DNA of 34,550 nt from Methanobacteriota archaeon (GTDB taxonomy: Archaea; Thermoplasmatota; Poseidoniia; Poseidoniales; Thalassarchaeaceae): positions 1 through 34,550 of the forward strand of contig PBGH01000006.1 in assembly GCA_002720055.1 (NCBI GenBank), given 5' to 3'. The notes beneath the pieces are model-generated. The model was not told the origin of the DNA. It searched no databases and was given only the letters and a program-made list of their open reading frames with translations. The translations under genes and the position numbers were made by a program. Below are positions 1-7,860 of the stretch, one piece after another; within the stretch, counting starts at the first letter, position 1; each line of letters opens with the position of its first letter.

Positions 1-298
1 GCATCGGACTGGTCTTGAACTCGATGCTACTACTTAATGCACTCATGGATTCCTGTCCCCCGGACTCGGGAACTTGTGTGGTGATGTATCCATCTCCCCC
101 TGCAGATGAATTCTGAGATGCGATATACATCGTGTAGAGGTTCATCTGAACATCGCTGTTAGCATTGAAATTTGTGGTTTCGTTTAGCTCACTATTGGAA
201 ACTGTGGAGGCCCCATATGGAATGAGAAGGACCAAGCAAAGAGCCAGTGCCATAGCTCTGCTCTTGCGAACGTAGTTCGCTGTACTTCTCCCTTGCAC
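1..298 (-). CDS. Secreted or surface protein, N-terminal part (partial at left edge)
   Basis: The reading frame is open from a GTG at 296-298 down to position 1 and continues outside the window. The N-terminus has the shape of a signal peptide: a basic stretch (NYVRKSRAM) followed by a hydrophobic core (ALALCLVLLIPYGAS). The part after it is rich in Ser, Asn, Gly and Thr, as in exported archaeal surface proteins. A TATA-like TTAAAG at 323-328 (CTTTAA on the coding strand) lies about 27 nt before the GTG, which favours this start and a leaderless message; an in-frame ATG at 251-253 is the alternative but would remove the basic n-region. I do not recognise a family in the 99 visible residues, so no function is proposed. 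Confidence 0.6.
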   Translation of the reverse strand, partial: MQGRSTANYVRKSRAMALALCLVLLIPYGASTVSNSELNETTNFNANSDVQMNLYTMYIASQNSSAGGDGYITTQVPESGGQESMSALSSSIEFKTSPM

Positions 299-320
299 GA
301 TTAACCGCCCACACAAGTGG

Positions 321-330
321 CGTTAAAGCG
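321..330 (-). promoter_or_regulatory. Probable TATA box of the left-edge secreted-protein gene
   Basis: On the minus strand this reads CGCTTTAACG. It is centred about 27 nt before the GTG start at 298, the expected distance for a TATA box of a leaderless archaeal transcript. The call rests on position and composition only. Confidence 0.35.
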
Positions 331-439
331 TTCGTGCGCCTTGGGCTGCTGATACGTCAATTATGGGGGTCGGCAACATGACTCATTTTGAGGCCTCGAA
401 GCGCTCGATTCAAGGAGTATGACCTCTTCCTAGTAACCT

Positions 440-525
440 GCAGAGGTACCCGAGCTGGTCAAAGGGGCCGGACTTAAGCTCCGGTGCATAGTGCTTCGTG
501 GGTTCAAATCCCACCCCCTGCACCA
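440..525 (+). tRNA. tRNA-Leu (anticodon UAA), CCA encoded
   Basis: The cloverleaf can be drawn by hand. The anticodon stem is CCGGA/TCCGG around the loop CTTAAGC, giving anticodon TAA. There is a long class II variable arm (GCA-TAG-TGC), a T arm GTGGG-TTCAAAT-CCCAC, and a D arm with CCC/GGG and a GG pair in the loop. The acceptor stem pairs GCAGAGG with CCCCTGC, leaving one A-C mismatch at the fifth pair (A444). The discriminator A at 522 is followed by a genomically encoded CCA at 523-525. UAA anticodon and long arm fit leucine. The gene has no visible intron. Its 3' end touches the stop codon of the convergent folB. Confidence 0.93.
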
Positions 526-945
526 CTATGTAAGGAAATTAGGCTTCAGCCTTACCAAAGTACATCCAAACGCACCATCGAAACCTTCTGGCGAAAGTTT
601 TGTGATGCAAACTACTCCTGCAATAACTTTCTCGGGCTCGAGAATTTCTACCAGAATATTTGATGCTATTGTCTCGAGAAGAGAATTCCTTGAAGAGATA
701 TTTTTTTCTACGGCATCGTGTAGAAATTCATAGTCTAGAATTTCACCTAAATCGTCATTTTTAGGCTTCTTTGCCTCATTCAACATTACTTCTATATCAA
801 ATCTAACTGGTTGTTCCACGCCCTTCTCATAATCGTGTGCCCCTACATCGATTGACTTAATCGAATTCTCCAGACGAATAGTCGACCATTCTTTCGAGCC
901 TATGTTGCTAATGGCTGATATTAGATGAGGAGTTGTTAGGTTCAA
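526..945 (-). CDS. folB: Dihydroneopterin aldolase, FolB family
   Basis: FolB converts 7,8-dihydroneopterin to 6-hydroxymethyl-7,8-dihydropterin in folate synthesis, and some members epimerise the substrate. The 139-residue length is slightly above the usual 115-125, with extra residues at the N-terminus. Family features visible are the region VGAHDYEKGVEQPVRFDIEV, with the conserved Glu after Tyr, the helix ETIASNILVEIL, and the ITKLSPEGF segment with the conserved Lys. It lies 2 nt downstream of a pteridine-reductase-like gene on the same strand, so the two are almost certainly co-transcribed, which supports a pterin role. FolP and a pterin carbinolamine dehydratase occur elsewhere in the window. 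Many archaea use unrelated enzymes (MptD) for this step, so a FolB-type protein suggests acquisition from bacteria; that is inference. Confidence 0.82.
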   Translation of the reverse strand: MNLTTPHLISAISNIGSKEWSTIRLENSIKSIDVGAHDYEKGVEQPVRFDIEVMLNEAKKPKNDDLGEILDYEFLHDAVEKNISSRNSLLETIASNILVEILEPEKVIAGVVCITKLSPEGFDGAFGCTLVRLKPNFLT

Positions 946-947
946 GA

Positions 948-1703
948 TTAATCTACTCCTTCAAGAGCGGGATCCCTTCTGCGTTGGTTCATCCTTTCCC
1001 CAGAATCCACGAAAATAGTTTGGCCTGTGATTGATTTTGAGTTAGCTAAGAATAGAACTGCCTCGGCAATATCCCCTGGAGTTGCCCCATATCCCAGCAA
1101 AGACTCGGATTGGGCTTTTTTCAAAGTATCTTGACTCAAAATATCGCTAGTAAGAATATGTCCCGGAGCCACCGCGTTAACCCTTATTTCTGGAGCTAGG
1201 TCTATTGCTAATGCTGAAGTAAGACCGTGTAAGGCAAATCTTGAAGCTGTGTAGGAGAGATAATCAGCATTGGGAGATTCAATCTTGAAATCTAGTATAT
1301 TTACAACCCAAGAATTCCCAACTGCGGACTTCTTTGATAATTCGCTAATCATAACCAAAGGTGAAAGAACGTTTACTTCCATGTGACTATTCCAGTTTTC
1401 CTGAGAAATATCTTCTATTCTATCCAGTTTGAATAGAGAAGCATTGTTTACTAAACCCTCTAAGGGACCCAGAGAATCAGTAGTCTCTTCGATCATGGAT
1501 CTTGCAGATTCAACATCCTTCAAATCACAATGCAAGGCACGAGCTTCTCCACCCATCTCCTTAATTTCTCTAACGAGTTTGGTCGCTTCATCTCTTGAAG
1601 AGTTATAGTGAATACCGACTGAAAAACCCGCCTTAGAGAGCCTCAGAGAGATTTCCCTTCCAATTCTCTTTGATCCTCCGGTTACCAGAACTGCTCCGCC
1701 CAT
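948..1703 (-). CDS. Short-chain dehydrogenase, pteridine reductase / FolM-like
   Basis: This is a Rossmann-fold NADP(H) oxidoreductase of the classical SDR family, 251 aa. The N-terminal motif TGGSKRIGR has the Arg in the glycine-rich loop typical of pteridine reductases (PTR1) and of FolM dihydromonapterin reductase. NNASLF follows at about residue 87. The active-site region has the PTR1-type Asp (NILDF) and the catalytic Tyr, but the usual YxxxK reads YTASR, an Arg in place of Lys. The C-terminal VDSGERM also fits the family. It heads a two-gene operon with folB, so reduction of dihydropterin or dihydrofolate is the likely job, perhaps in place of a standard FolA. The ATG start is supported by a TATA box about 20-26 nt upstream. 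Confidence 0.78.
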   Translation of the reverse strand: MGGAVLVTGGSKRIGREISLRLSKAGFSVGIHYNSSRDEATKLVREIKEMGGEARALHCDLKDVESARSMIEETTDSLGPLEGLVNNASLFKLDRIEDISQENWNSHMEVNVLSPLVMISELSKKSAVGNSWVVNILDFKIESPNADYLSYTASRFALHGLTSALAIDLAPEIRVNAVAPGHILTSDILSQDTLKKAQSESLLGYGATPGDIAEAVLFLANSKSITGQTIFVDSGERMNQRRRDPALEGVD

Positions 1704-1720
1704 GCAACTCGCAAGGGGAG

Positions 1721-1730
1721 CTATATTTTA
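1721..1730 (-). promoter_or_regulatory. TATA box in the divergent SDR-folB / lipA intergenic region
   Basis: The segment reads TAAAATATAG on the minus strand and CTATATTTTA on the plus strand. It is centred about 23 nt before the ATG of the SDR gene, matching a leaderless promoter. In the plus direction it would place transcription of lipA near 1750, shortly before the first possible starts at 1759-1772. Confidence 0.5.
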
Positions 1731-1771
1731 CCGATTGCTAGAAGAAGGGGACCTTTCGATGAGAACGGTTA

Positions 1772-2857
1772 ATGTCGTTCTTCCATCCGCTTATATTGAT
1801 GGAGAGGCGCCTGCCAATCATCGAATCTGGGAAAGAGGCTTCTTTAGGATGCGGTGTTGCTCCTAGTATGAGCCCACTGGAGAAGAGGAAATCCATGAGG
1901 AAAAGACTCCCTCAATGGTTCCGAACTACTCTCCCCACAGGAATCTCACAAGAGAGATACAACAATACGAAATCAAAAGTCGTCTCGCACGGACTGAATA
2001 CTGTCTGTGAGGAGGCCAGATGCCCCAATGTACACGACTGCTGGGGAAGGGGTACGGCCACCTTCATGATAGCGGGAGATGTTTGCACGAGAGGTTGCAG
2101 ATTCTGTGCAGTGGGGACTGTTAAGAGTCCTCCCGCACTAAATGACGAAGAGCCGAAAGAGCTCGCCGAGGCCGTTTCAAAGATGGGATTGAGTTATGCG
2201 GTAATTACTGTGGTTAACAGAGATGACCTTCCAGATGGGGGTGCTAAGCATTATCGAGATTGCATTGATGAGATTTCAGAGAGGAGCCCGGGAGTTGGAA
2301 TAGAGTTGCTATGTTCTGATTTGGATGGAAATCTAGAAGCCCTAGAACAACTACTGGATAAAGTTCCTCTACGAGTTTTCGCCCATAATGTTGAATGTGT
2401 GCCCAGACTAGATGGTTTGGTTAGAGATAAGCGAGCTTCTTTCAACCAATCCCTGTCAATACTAAGCACTGCTAAGGAAATTCGTCCTGACCTCATGACT
2501 AAGACCAGTCTGATGGTAGGGCTGGGAGAGACAGACAAAGAAATAGAAGAGGCTCTAATTTCTGTTAGAAATGCGGGAGTAGATATTATTACTCTAGGAC
2601 AGTACCTACAGCCAAGTTCTCGGCATCTACCTGTTGATAGATTTCCAGAACCACATATTTTTGCAGATTGGGACAGAAGGGCTAGAGAGTTAGGTTTCAA
2701 AGCTGTAGCAAGTGGTCCTTTAGTGAGATCCAGTTATCGAGCAGGACTACTATGGGATGAGGCGATGGGTGGCGAACCAGTAGTTACCAGAGACTCTACT
2801 GGATCTGCCGTTAGTCATCTTTCTTCTGTAGATAAAATAGCGGAGGTAGAAGTTTGA
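1772..2857 (+). CDS. lipA: Lipoyl synthase (radical SAM)
   Basis: LipA inserts two sulfurs into protein-bound octanoyl groups, making the lipoyl cofactor of 2-oxoacid dehydrogenases. It is recognised by the LipA-specific cluster ligands CX4CX5C (Cys79, 84, 90 in CEEARCPNVHDC), the radical SAM motif CTRGCRFC (Cys105, 109, 112) and the C-terminal VRSSYRAG with the serine ligand. Frame length is 361 aa; family members are usually about 290-320. The first 30-40 residues look unlike LipA, so the true start may be ATG 1868 (MSPLEKR) or ATG 1895 (MRKRLPQWFR). It is the first gene of an operon that also encodes the E2 substrate and LipB. The stop overlaps the E1-alpha TTG start by 3-4 nt. Confidence 0.95.
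   Translation: MSFFHPLILMERRLPIIESGKEASLGCGVAPSMSPLEKRKSMRKRLPQWFRTTLPTGISQERYNNTKSKVVSHGLNTVCEEARCPNVHDCWGRGTATFMIAGDVCTRGCRFCAVGTVKSPPALNDEEPKELAEAVSKMGLSYAVITVVNRDDLPDGGAKHYRDCIDEISERSPGVGIELLCSDLDGNLEALEQLLDKVPLRVFAHNVECVPRLDGLVRDKRASFNQSLSILSTAKEIRPDLMTKTSLMVGLGETDKEIEEALISVRNAGVDIITLGQYLQPSSRHLPVDRFPEPHIFADWDRRARELGFKAVASGPLVRSSYRAGLLWDEAMGGEPVVTRDSTGSAVSHLSSVDKIAEVEV
2842..2847 (+). promoter_or_regulatory. Shine-Dalgarno site deciding the TTG start of E1-alpha
   Basis: GGAGGT lies inside the end of lipA, 6 nt before TTG 2854. This supports the non-ATG start overlapping the lipA stop and shows that internal operon genes here use Shine-Dalgarno initiation. Confidence 0.6.
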
Positions 2858-4086
2858 GTTCCGGAAAAGAGTCTGGGATAGATGTTCCAGATGCCCCATT
2901 TCGGCCTGGAGATGATTGCAGTTTTGAAAAATGGGTTTGGTCGCCAGGGGATTTCAAGAAGCCTGATCCGAAGACTTGCGAACATATGGATACAGAAATT
3001 CTTGCCAATGGACTTGTTAGAGTCCTAGATGATGAAGGTAATGCATTGGGAGATTGGGATCCTAAATTATCCCCTGCTGTGTTGCGAATGGGACTGGAGC
3101 ATATGTTGCGTCTGAGAATTTTTGATGATAGAATGATGAAGATGCAAAGGACTGGGCTTCTATCTTTCTACATGAGATCATTTGGGGAGGAGGCGGTAGC
3201 AATTGCCCAAACAATGGCTCTCGAAGAGCAGGACTGGGTTTTCCCTAGCTACAGGCAACCTGGAGCTCAGTTCGTAAGAGGCAGAGACATGGTTAGTATG
3301 ATTTGTCATTGCATTGGTAATGAGGAAGATAACATCAAAGGAAGGCAAATGCCAGTTCATTATTCCTTCAGAGAAGGTCGTTTCATATCTATATCAAGCC
3401 CAGTTGGGACGCAATTTAGTCAGGCTGTAGGCGTCTCACTCGCTTCCAAACACAAGGGTCTTGATGAAGTTACTATTACGTGGATTGGAGATGGTGCAAG
3501 TGCAGAAGGCGACTACCACTATGCACTGAATTTCGCAAGCGTTTACAATGCTCCTGTGATTCTTAATCTCGTAAACAATCAATGGGCAATCTCGACACAT
3601 GCTAACTTTGCTACAGGGACTGGTAACTTCGCTACCAGAGGCTTGCCCTATGGGATTGCATCCATCAGAGTAGACGGAAATGATTTTCTTGCCCTATACT
3701 CCGTAACTAAATGGGCCAGAGAGAGGGCAGCTGCATCTTCAGGTCCTACTCATATTGAGGTTCTTACTTACAGAGCTGGAGCGCATAGCAGTAGTGACGA
3801 TCCTAGTAGATATCGACCAAAAGATGAGCATTCCAAATGGCCCGGAGGAGACCCTGTCGAAAGATTGAGGCAACATCTGGTAAATATTGGCGAATGGAGT
3901 GATGGGAGACATTCAGAGCTCATCAAAAAAATAGACTCGGAGGTTATTGATGCGTACAAGGAGGCAGTAAAATACGGCGACCTTGCCAATGGCCCTTACC
4001 CCTCTGCTGAAACGATATTCACTGAAGTATACGAAGAGATGCCTTGGCATCTGAAAGAGCAGCATGAAGAGTTAATGGGGGAGTAG
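2854..4086 (+). CDS. bkdA1: Branched-chain 2-oxoacid dehydrogenase E1 component, alpha subunit
   Basis: E1-alpha binds thiamine diphosphate with E1-beta and decarboxylates branched-chain 2-oxoacids from Val, Leu and Ile breakdown. The ThDP motif GDGASAEGDYHYALNF ... NNQWAIS is clear, and the phosphorylation-loop sequence HSSSDDPSRYR is typical of BCKDH rather than pyruvate E1. The 410-aa length and the N-terminal segment with PDAPFRPGD also match the BCKDH type. It starts at TTG 2854, overlapping the lipA stop, with GGAGGT 6 nt upstream, and ends 2 nt before E1-beta. Substrate range cannot be read from sequence; the related Thermoplasma acidophilum complex has been reported to act on branched-chain 2-oxoacids and pyruvate. 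Confidence 0.92.
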   Translation: MSSGKESGIDVPDAPFRPGDDCSFEKWVWSPGDFKKPDPKTCEHMDTEILANGLVRVLDDEGNALGDWDPKLSPAVLRMGLEHMLRLRIFDDRMMKMQRTGLLSFYMRSFGEEAVAIAQTMALEEQDWVFPSYRQPGAQFVRGRDMVSMICHCIGNEEDNIKGRQMPVHYSFREGRFISISSPVGTQFSQAVGVSLASKHKGLDEVTITWIGDGASAEGDYHYALNFASVYNAPVILNLVNNQWAISTHANFATGTGNFATRGLPYGIASIRVDGNDFLALYSVTKWARERAAASSGPTHIEVLTYRAGAHSSSDDPSRYRPKDEHSKWPGGDPVERLRQHLVNIGEWSDGRHSELIKKIDSEVIDAYKEAVKYGDLANGPYPSAETIFTEVYEEMPWHLKEQHEELMGE

Positions 4087-4088
4087 GT

Positions 4089-5099
4089 TTGGCTAATATG
4101 AATATGATACAATCACTAAATAGTGCCCTGGATATAATGTTAGGAAACGACTCGGATGTGGTAATTTTTGGAGAAGATGTGGGTTATTTCGGAGGAGTAT
4201 TCAGAACAACCGACGGACTCCAGGAAAAGCATGGCAAGCGTAGAATATTTGACTCGCCTCTTTCCGAAGGAGGAATAGCCGCAATCGCATTTGGAATGGG
4301 CATAAACGGGCTAAGGCCGGTAGTTGAGATTCAATTCGCTGACTACATCTTCCCTGCCTATGACCAGATAGTAAACGAGATGGCTAAGGTTAGGCACAGA
4401 TCCGGTGGAGAATACTGGTGTCCTGTAACTCTGAGAACTCCGGCTGGTGGAGGCATTAGAGGGGGACATCACCATTCTCAATCTCCAGAATCTCAGTTCA
4501 CACACACCCCTGGTCTAAAGGTAGTATATTGCTCCACCCCATACAATGCAAAGGGGCTGTTAATCAGTTCCATTGAGAGTAACGATCCGGTAGTTTTCTT
4601 TGAGCCCAAAAGGTGCTATAGAGGACCTTTTTATGGAGATCCTCACAATGTTCCAACCTGGTCTGATCACCCAGAAGCTGAAGTTCCAGAAGGTCACTAT
4701 AGCATCCCCATAGGCAAGGCTAGATTAGCCATGGAAGGGAATAATTGCACTGTCATCTCCTGGGGGGCAATGGTCCATGTTTGTCAACAAGGGATACTGG
4801 ATAGCGGCATTTCTTGTGACTTAATAGACCTGCAATCTCTTGTTCCATGGGATAAGGAGACAGTAGTAGAATCGATCAAGAAGACGGGTCGCTGCGTGAT
4901 TGTTCACGAAGCTCCAAAAACTAGTGGTTTCGGCGCAGAGATAGCTGCATCTGTACAGGAGAGGTGCTTCTACCATTTGGAAACACCAATAGAAAGGGTT
5001 ACTGGCTGGGACACGCCATTTCCCCATACTACTGAATGGGATTACATGCCCGGACCAACTAGAATCGCCGACGCGATAGCAAGAACTCAGGAGGATTAA
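4089..5099 (+). CDS. bkdA2: Branched-chain 2-oxoacid dehydrogenase E1 component, beta subunit
   Basis: E1-beta completes the ThDP site and the transketolase-like pyrimidine domain of the decarboxylase. Visible family features are FGEDVGYFGGVFRTT near residue 28 with the ThDP-activating Glu, FDSPLSEGGIAAIAFGMG, EIQFADYIFPAYDQI, and the C-terminal transketolase domain ending TGWDTPFPH. At 336 aa it has the usual length. The start is TTG 4089, with the purine-rich GGGGGAGTAGG just before it; ATG 4098 is an alternative that removes three residues. It sits between E1-alpha (2 nt gap) and E2 (1 nt gap), so the three subunits are surely made together. Confidence 0.93.
   Translation: MANMNMIQSLNSALDIMLGNDSDVVIFGEDVGYFGGVFRTTDGLQEKHGKRRIFDSPLSEGGIAAIAFGMGINGLRPVVEIQFADYIFPAYDQIVNEMAKVRHRSGGEYWCPVTLRTPAGGGIRGGHHHSQSPESQFTHTPGLKVVYCSTPYNAKGLLISSIESNDPVVFFEPKRCYRGPFYGDPHNVPTWSDHPEAEVPEGHYSIPIGKARLAMEGNNCTVISWGAMVHVCQQGILDSGISCDLIDLQSLVPWDKETVVESIKKTGRCVIVHEAPKTSGFGAEIAASVQERCFYHLETPIERVTGWDTPFPHTTEWDYMPGPTRIADAIARTQED
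5090..5094 (+). promoter_or_regulatory. Shine-Dalgarno site of the E2 gene
   Basis: GGAGG ends 6 nt before ATG 5101, inside the last codons of the E1-beta gene. Spacing and strength are typical for internal genes of this operon. Confidence 0.6.
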
Positions 5100-5100
5100 C

Positions 5101-6405
5101 ATGGGAAATTTTGTTTTCAAACTTCCAGATATTGGAGAGGGGGTTGTTGAAGGAGAAATAGTACAATGGCATGTCTCAGTGGGTGATTCAGTAGTAGAAG
5201 ACGACCCAATTGTTGATGTTATGACTGACAAAGCCACGGTTACCATTCCATCGCCAGTTAGCGGAACCGTTGATTCTCTCAGCGGAGGAGTTGGAGATAT
5301 GATTGCCGTAGGTTCAACTCTCCTGGAGATTAATTCAGAGGAATCGGAAAGTCAAGTTGCGGTAGAGAATATGTCAGATTTAATTGAGCCAGATTCTGCA
5401 GATGTAAGTGATTCAGAGGTAACTACAATATCCGGCCAAAATGGAAAGGAAGAGGCTAAAGAGGGGCCAATGCCAGAAATAAAGATTCCAAAAAGGGAAG
5501 CTACACCTCCCACACAAGTAAAAAACTCTAGTTCTAGAATTCTGGCGAGTCCCGCAGTTAGAAAGAGGGCGCGAGAAAGTGATGTTAACCTTTCAGAAGT
5601 TAGAGGCTCAGGTCCTGCAGGAAGAATAAGACATGCGGATTTAGATGCTTACATCGCGGCTGGAGGGGCTGTATCGGGGGCACCACAGACATCATTCTCC
5701 ACTAAGAGAACAGAAGTCACTCAAGTCAAGGTAGTAGGACTGAGGAGAAAAATATCTGAACAAATGAGTCTGAGTAAGTCGAGAATACCCCATTTCTCGT
5801 ACTTCGAGGAGGTTGATATAACGGAGTTAGAGTCATTGAGGGGGATTCTTAATACGTCCAGAGATGTTTCTCAGCCTAAGTTGACATATCTACCTTTCAT
5901 CATGTTAGCTCTATCTAAGATCATGCCAGAACACCCAGAGTGTAATGCCCACTTCGATGATGAAGAAGGGGTAGTGAATAGGCATGGAGCAGTCAACTTA
6001 GGCATAGCAACCCAAACCGAGAGAGGTTTGTACGTCCCGGTTGTAAAGAATGTTGAGACTCTAGACATTTGGAGAGCAGCCTCGGAGATGCAAAGAGTTT
6101 CAGGTGCTGCAAGAGACGGCACTGCTAGCTTGGATGAATTATCGGGATCAACTTTCACCATCACAAGCTTAGGTAGGGAAGGAGGTTTGGGGGCAACTCC
6201 CATCATCAATCACCCTGAAGTATCAATTTTAGGAGTCCATAAGGCTAGGGAGATGCCGGTAGTAAGAAATGGACAGATTGTAGTTAGGAGAATAATGAAC
6301 CTATCTAGTGCTTTCGATCATAGAGTTGTGGATGGAGCTGATGGTGCTTCGTTGATTCAGCACCTTAGAAGGATGCTCGAGAATCCTGCACTCATATTCA
6401 TGTGA
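5101..6405 (+). CDS. bkdB: Dihydrolipoamide acyltransferase, E2 of the 2-oxoacid dehydrogenase complex
   Basis: E2 forms the core of the complex, carries the acyl group on its lipoyl arm and passes it to CoA. Domain order is one lipoyl domain (residues 1-80, modified Lys44 in VMTDKATV), an acidic flexible linker, a peripheral-subunit-binding domain (about 148-186, SPAVRKRA ... GPAGRIRHAD), a second linker, and the acyltransferase domain (from about 205). The catalytic motif DHRVVDG near the end holds His407 and Asp411. Its length of 434 aa is normal for a single-lipoyl-domain E2. This protein is the obvious substrate of the LipA and LipB encoded at the two ends of the E1-E2-E3 cluster. Confidence 0.95.
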   Translation: MGNFVFKLPDIGEGVVEGEIVQWHVSVGDSVVEDDPIVDVMTDKATVTIPSPVSGTVDSLSGGVGDMIAVGSTLLEINSEESESQVAVENMSDLIEPDSADVSDSEVTTISGQNGKEEAKEGPMPEIKIPKREATPPTQVKNSSSRILASPAVRKRARESDVNLSEVRGSGPAGRIRHADLDAYIAAGGAVSGAPQTSFSTKRTEVTQVKVVGLRRKISEQMSLSKSRIPHFSYFEEVDITELESLRGILNTSRDVSQPKLTYLPFIMLALSKIMPEHPECNAHFDDEEGVVNRHGAVNLGIATQTERGLYVPVVKNVETLDIWRAASEMQRVSGAARDGTASLDELSGSTFTITSLGREGGLGATPIINHPEVSILGVHKAREMPVVRNGQIVVRRIMNLSSAFDHRVVDGADGASLIQHLRRMLENPALIFM

Positions 6406-6415
6406 GGGTGAGAAA

Positions 6416-7852
6416 TTGGTAGAGACAAAGAAATGTCAGGTATTGGTTGTTGGAGCTGGTCCGGGGGGGTACGTGGCAGCGATAAGATCAGCACAATTGG
6501 GTCTATCGACAATAATTGTGGAAAGCGATAAGGCTGGAGGAACCTGTCTAATTAGAGGTTGTATACCCAGTAAAGCGATCATCCATGCTGCAGAGAGATT
6601 CGAATCGATGGCTCAACATTCTTCGGAGGGAGGACATATGGGCATTTCCATATCTTCTGAGCCAGAATTGAACATGGCAGAGTTAGTTTCCTGGAAGGAT
6701 GCTATAGTTACCAGACTGAACAAAGGAGTAGAAGGGCTTCTGAAGCAGGCAGGAGCGGAATTAGTGAAGGGGTGGGCCAACTTCGATGGGCCCAAGACTT
6801 GTAATGTTTCATCGGAAGAAGCAGAAATCAGAATTGAAGCAGAAAATGTAATTTTAGCAACCGGATCAAGTCACATAGATCTCCCATTTATGCCATGTGA
6901 TGAAGAGTTTATTCTTTCTTCCACCGGTGCACTAGAGCTTGACAAATTACCTAAGAGTATAGCGATAGTTGGAGGGGGCTATATCGGACTCGAATTAGGT
7001 TGTGCAATGGCCAAGTTGGGATCGGAGGTAACAGTAATTGAGGGGATGGATTCAATTCTGGCCATAATGGATAGGGAAATTAGGAGGCCTTTGGAAATTT
7101 GGCTGAAAAAGCATGGAGTTTCAGTCCACACCAAGACTCTGGCGAAGGGGTCGGAAATCAAAGGAAATGGTGCATCGAGAAAGGTAGAGCTGACCTTTGA
7201 GAAGGACGGTTCAGAGCACAAAATGAAAGTAGACAAGATTTTTGTTACCGTTGGAAGAAAGCCAAATACCAAAGGTTGGGGGCTTGAGAATACCGGAGTC
7301 AGGATGGATGGCTCTGGAAGGTTCATCAGAACTGATAGACAGTGTAGGACTTCGGTTCCAGGCGTTTTTGCCATTGGAGATGTAGCAGGAGAGCCAATGC
7401 TAGCCCACAAGGCTAGTGCGGAAGGGGAGATGGTTGCTGAGATAATTGCCGGACACAAGAGGGAATTCGATAAGGTAGCCATTCCAGCAGTAGTTTTTAC
7501 TGAGCCAGAGATAGTATCGGTCGGGCTTACTCCAGAGGAGGCCGAGGAAAGAGATGAGGAGATTATTGTAGGTAAATTTCCGCTCGCAGCTAATGGAAGG
7601 GCCCTAAGTATTGAAGCCGAAAAAACGGGTGGCTTCATCCGAGTAACCGCACGAGAGTCGGACCATGTAATTCTTGGAGTTCAGGCAGTTGGTAGCCATG
7701 TCGCGGAATTGCATGCAGAATTCGTTCTAGCTTTAGAAATGGGATCTCTGCTGGAAGACGTTGCAGGAACAGTTCACGCCCACCCTACAATGTCAGAATC
7801 ATTTCACGAGAGCGTACTGAAAACTCTTGGTCATGCGATACATATCAGCTGA
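6416..7852 (+). CDS. lpdA: Dihydrolipoamide dehydrogenase (E3)
   Basis: E3 reoxidises the dihydrolipoyl arm of E2 using FAD, a redox disulfide and NAD+. The N-terminal FAD motif VVGAGPGGYVAA is followed by GGTCLIRGCIPSK with the two redox-active cysteines, the NAD-binding GGGYIGLELG near residue 186, the second FAD motif VFAIGDVAG, and the C-terminal HAHPTMSE with the catalytic His-Glu pair. Length is 478 aa, as expected. Translation starts at TTG 6416, preceded by GAGGGTGAG overlapping the E2 stop. No other 2-oxoacid dehydrogenase lies in the window, so sharing with other complexes cannot be judged. Confidence 0.95.
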   Translation: MVETKKCQVLVVGAGPGGYVAAIRSAQLGLSTIIVESDKAGGTCLIRGCIPSKAIIHAAERFESMAQHSSEGGHMGISISSEPELNMAELVSWKDAIVTRLNKGVEGLLKQAGAELVKGWANFDGPKTCNVSSEEAEIRIEAENVILATGSSHIDLPFMPCDEEFILSSTGALELDKLPKSIAIVGGGYIGLELGCAMAKLGSEVTVIEGMDSILAIMDREIRRPLEIWLKKHGVSVHTKTLAKGSEIKGNGASRKVELTFEKDGSEHKMKVDKIFVTVGRKPNTKGWGLENTGVRMDGSGRFIRTDRQCRTSVPGVFAIGDVAGEPMLAHKASAEGEMVAEIIAGHKREFDKVAIPAVVFTEPEIVSVGLTPEEAEERDEEIIVGKFPLAANGRALSIEAEKTGGFIRVTARESDHVILGVQAVGSHVAELHAEFVLALEMGSLLEDVAGTVHAHPTMSESFHESVLKTLGHAIHIS

Positions 7853-7860
7853 GGTGTTTG

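Noticed and set aside
6979..7638. Long minus-strand frame of 219 codons inside the dihydrolipoamide dehydrogenase gene
   Set aside because: It is antisense to a strongly supported E3 gene, is Ser/Pro-rich without domain motifs, and reflects codon bias of the real gene.
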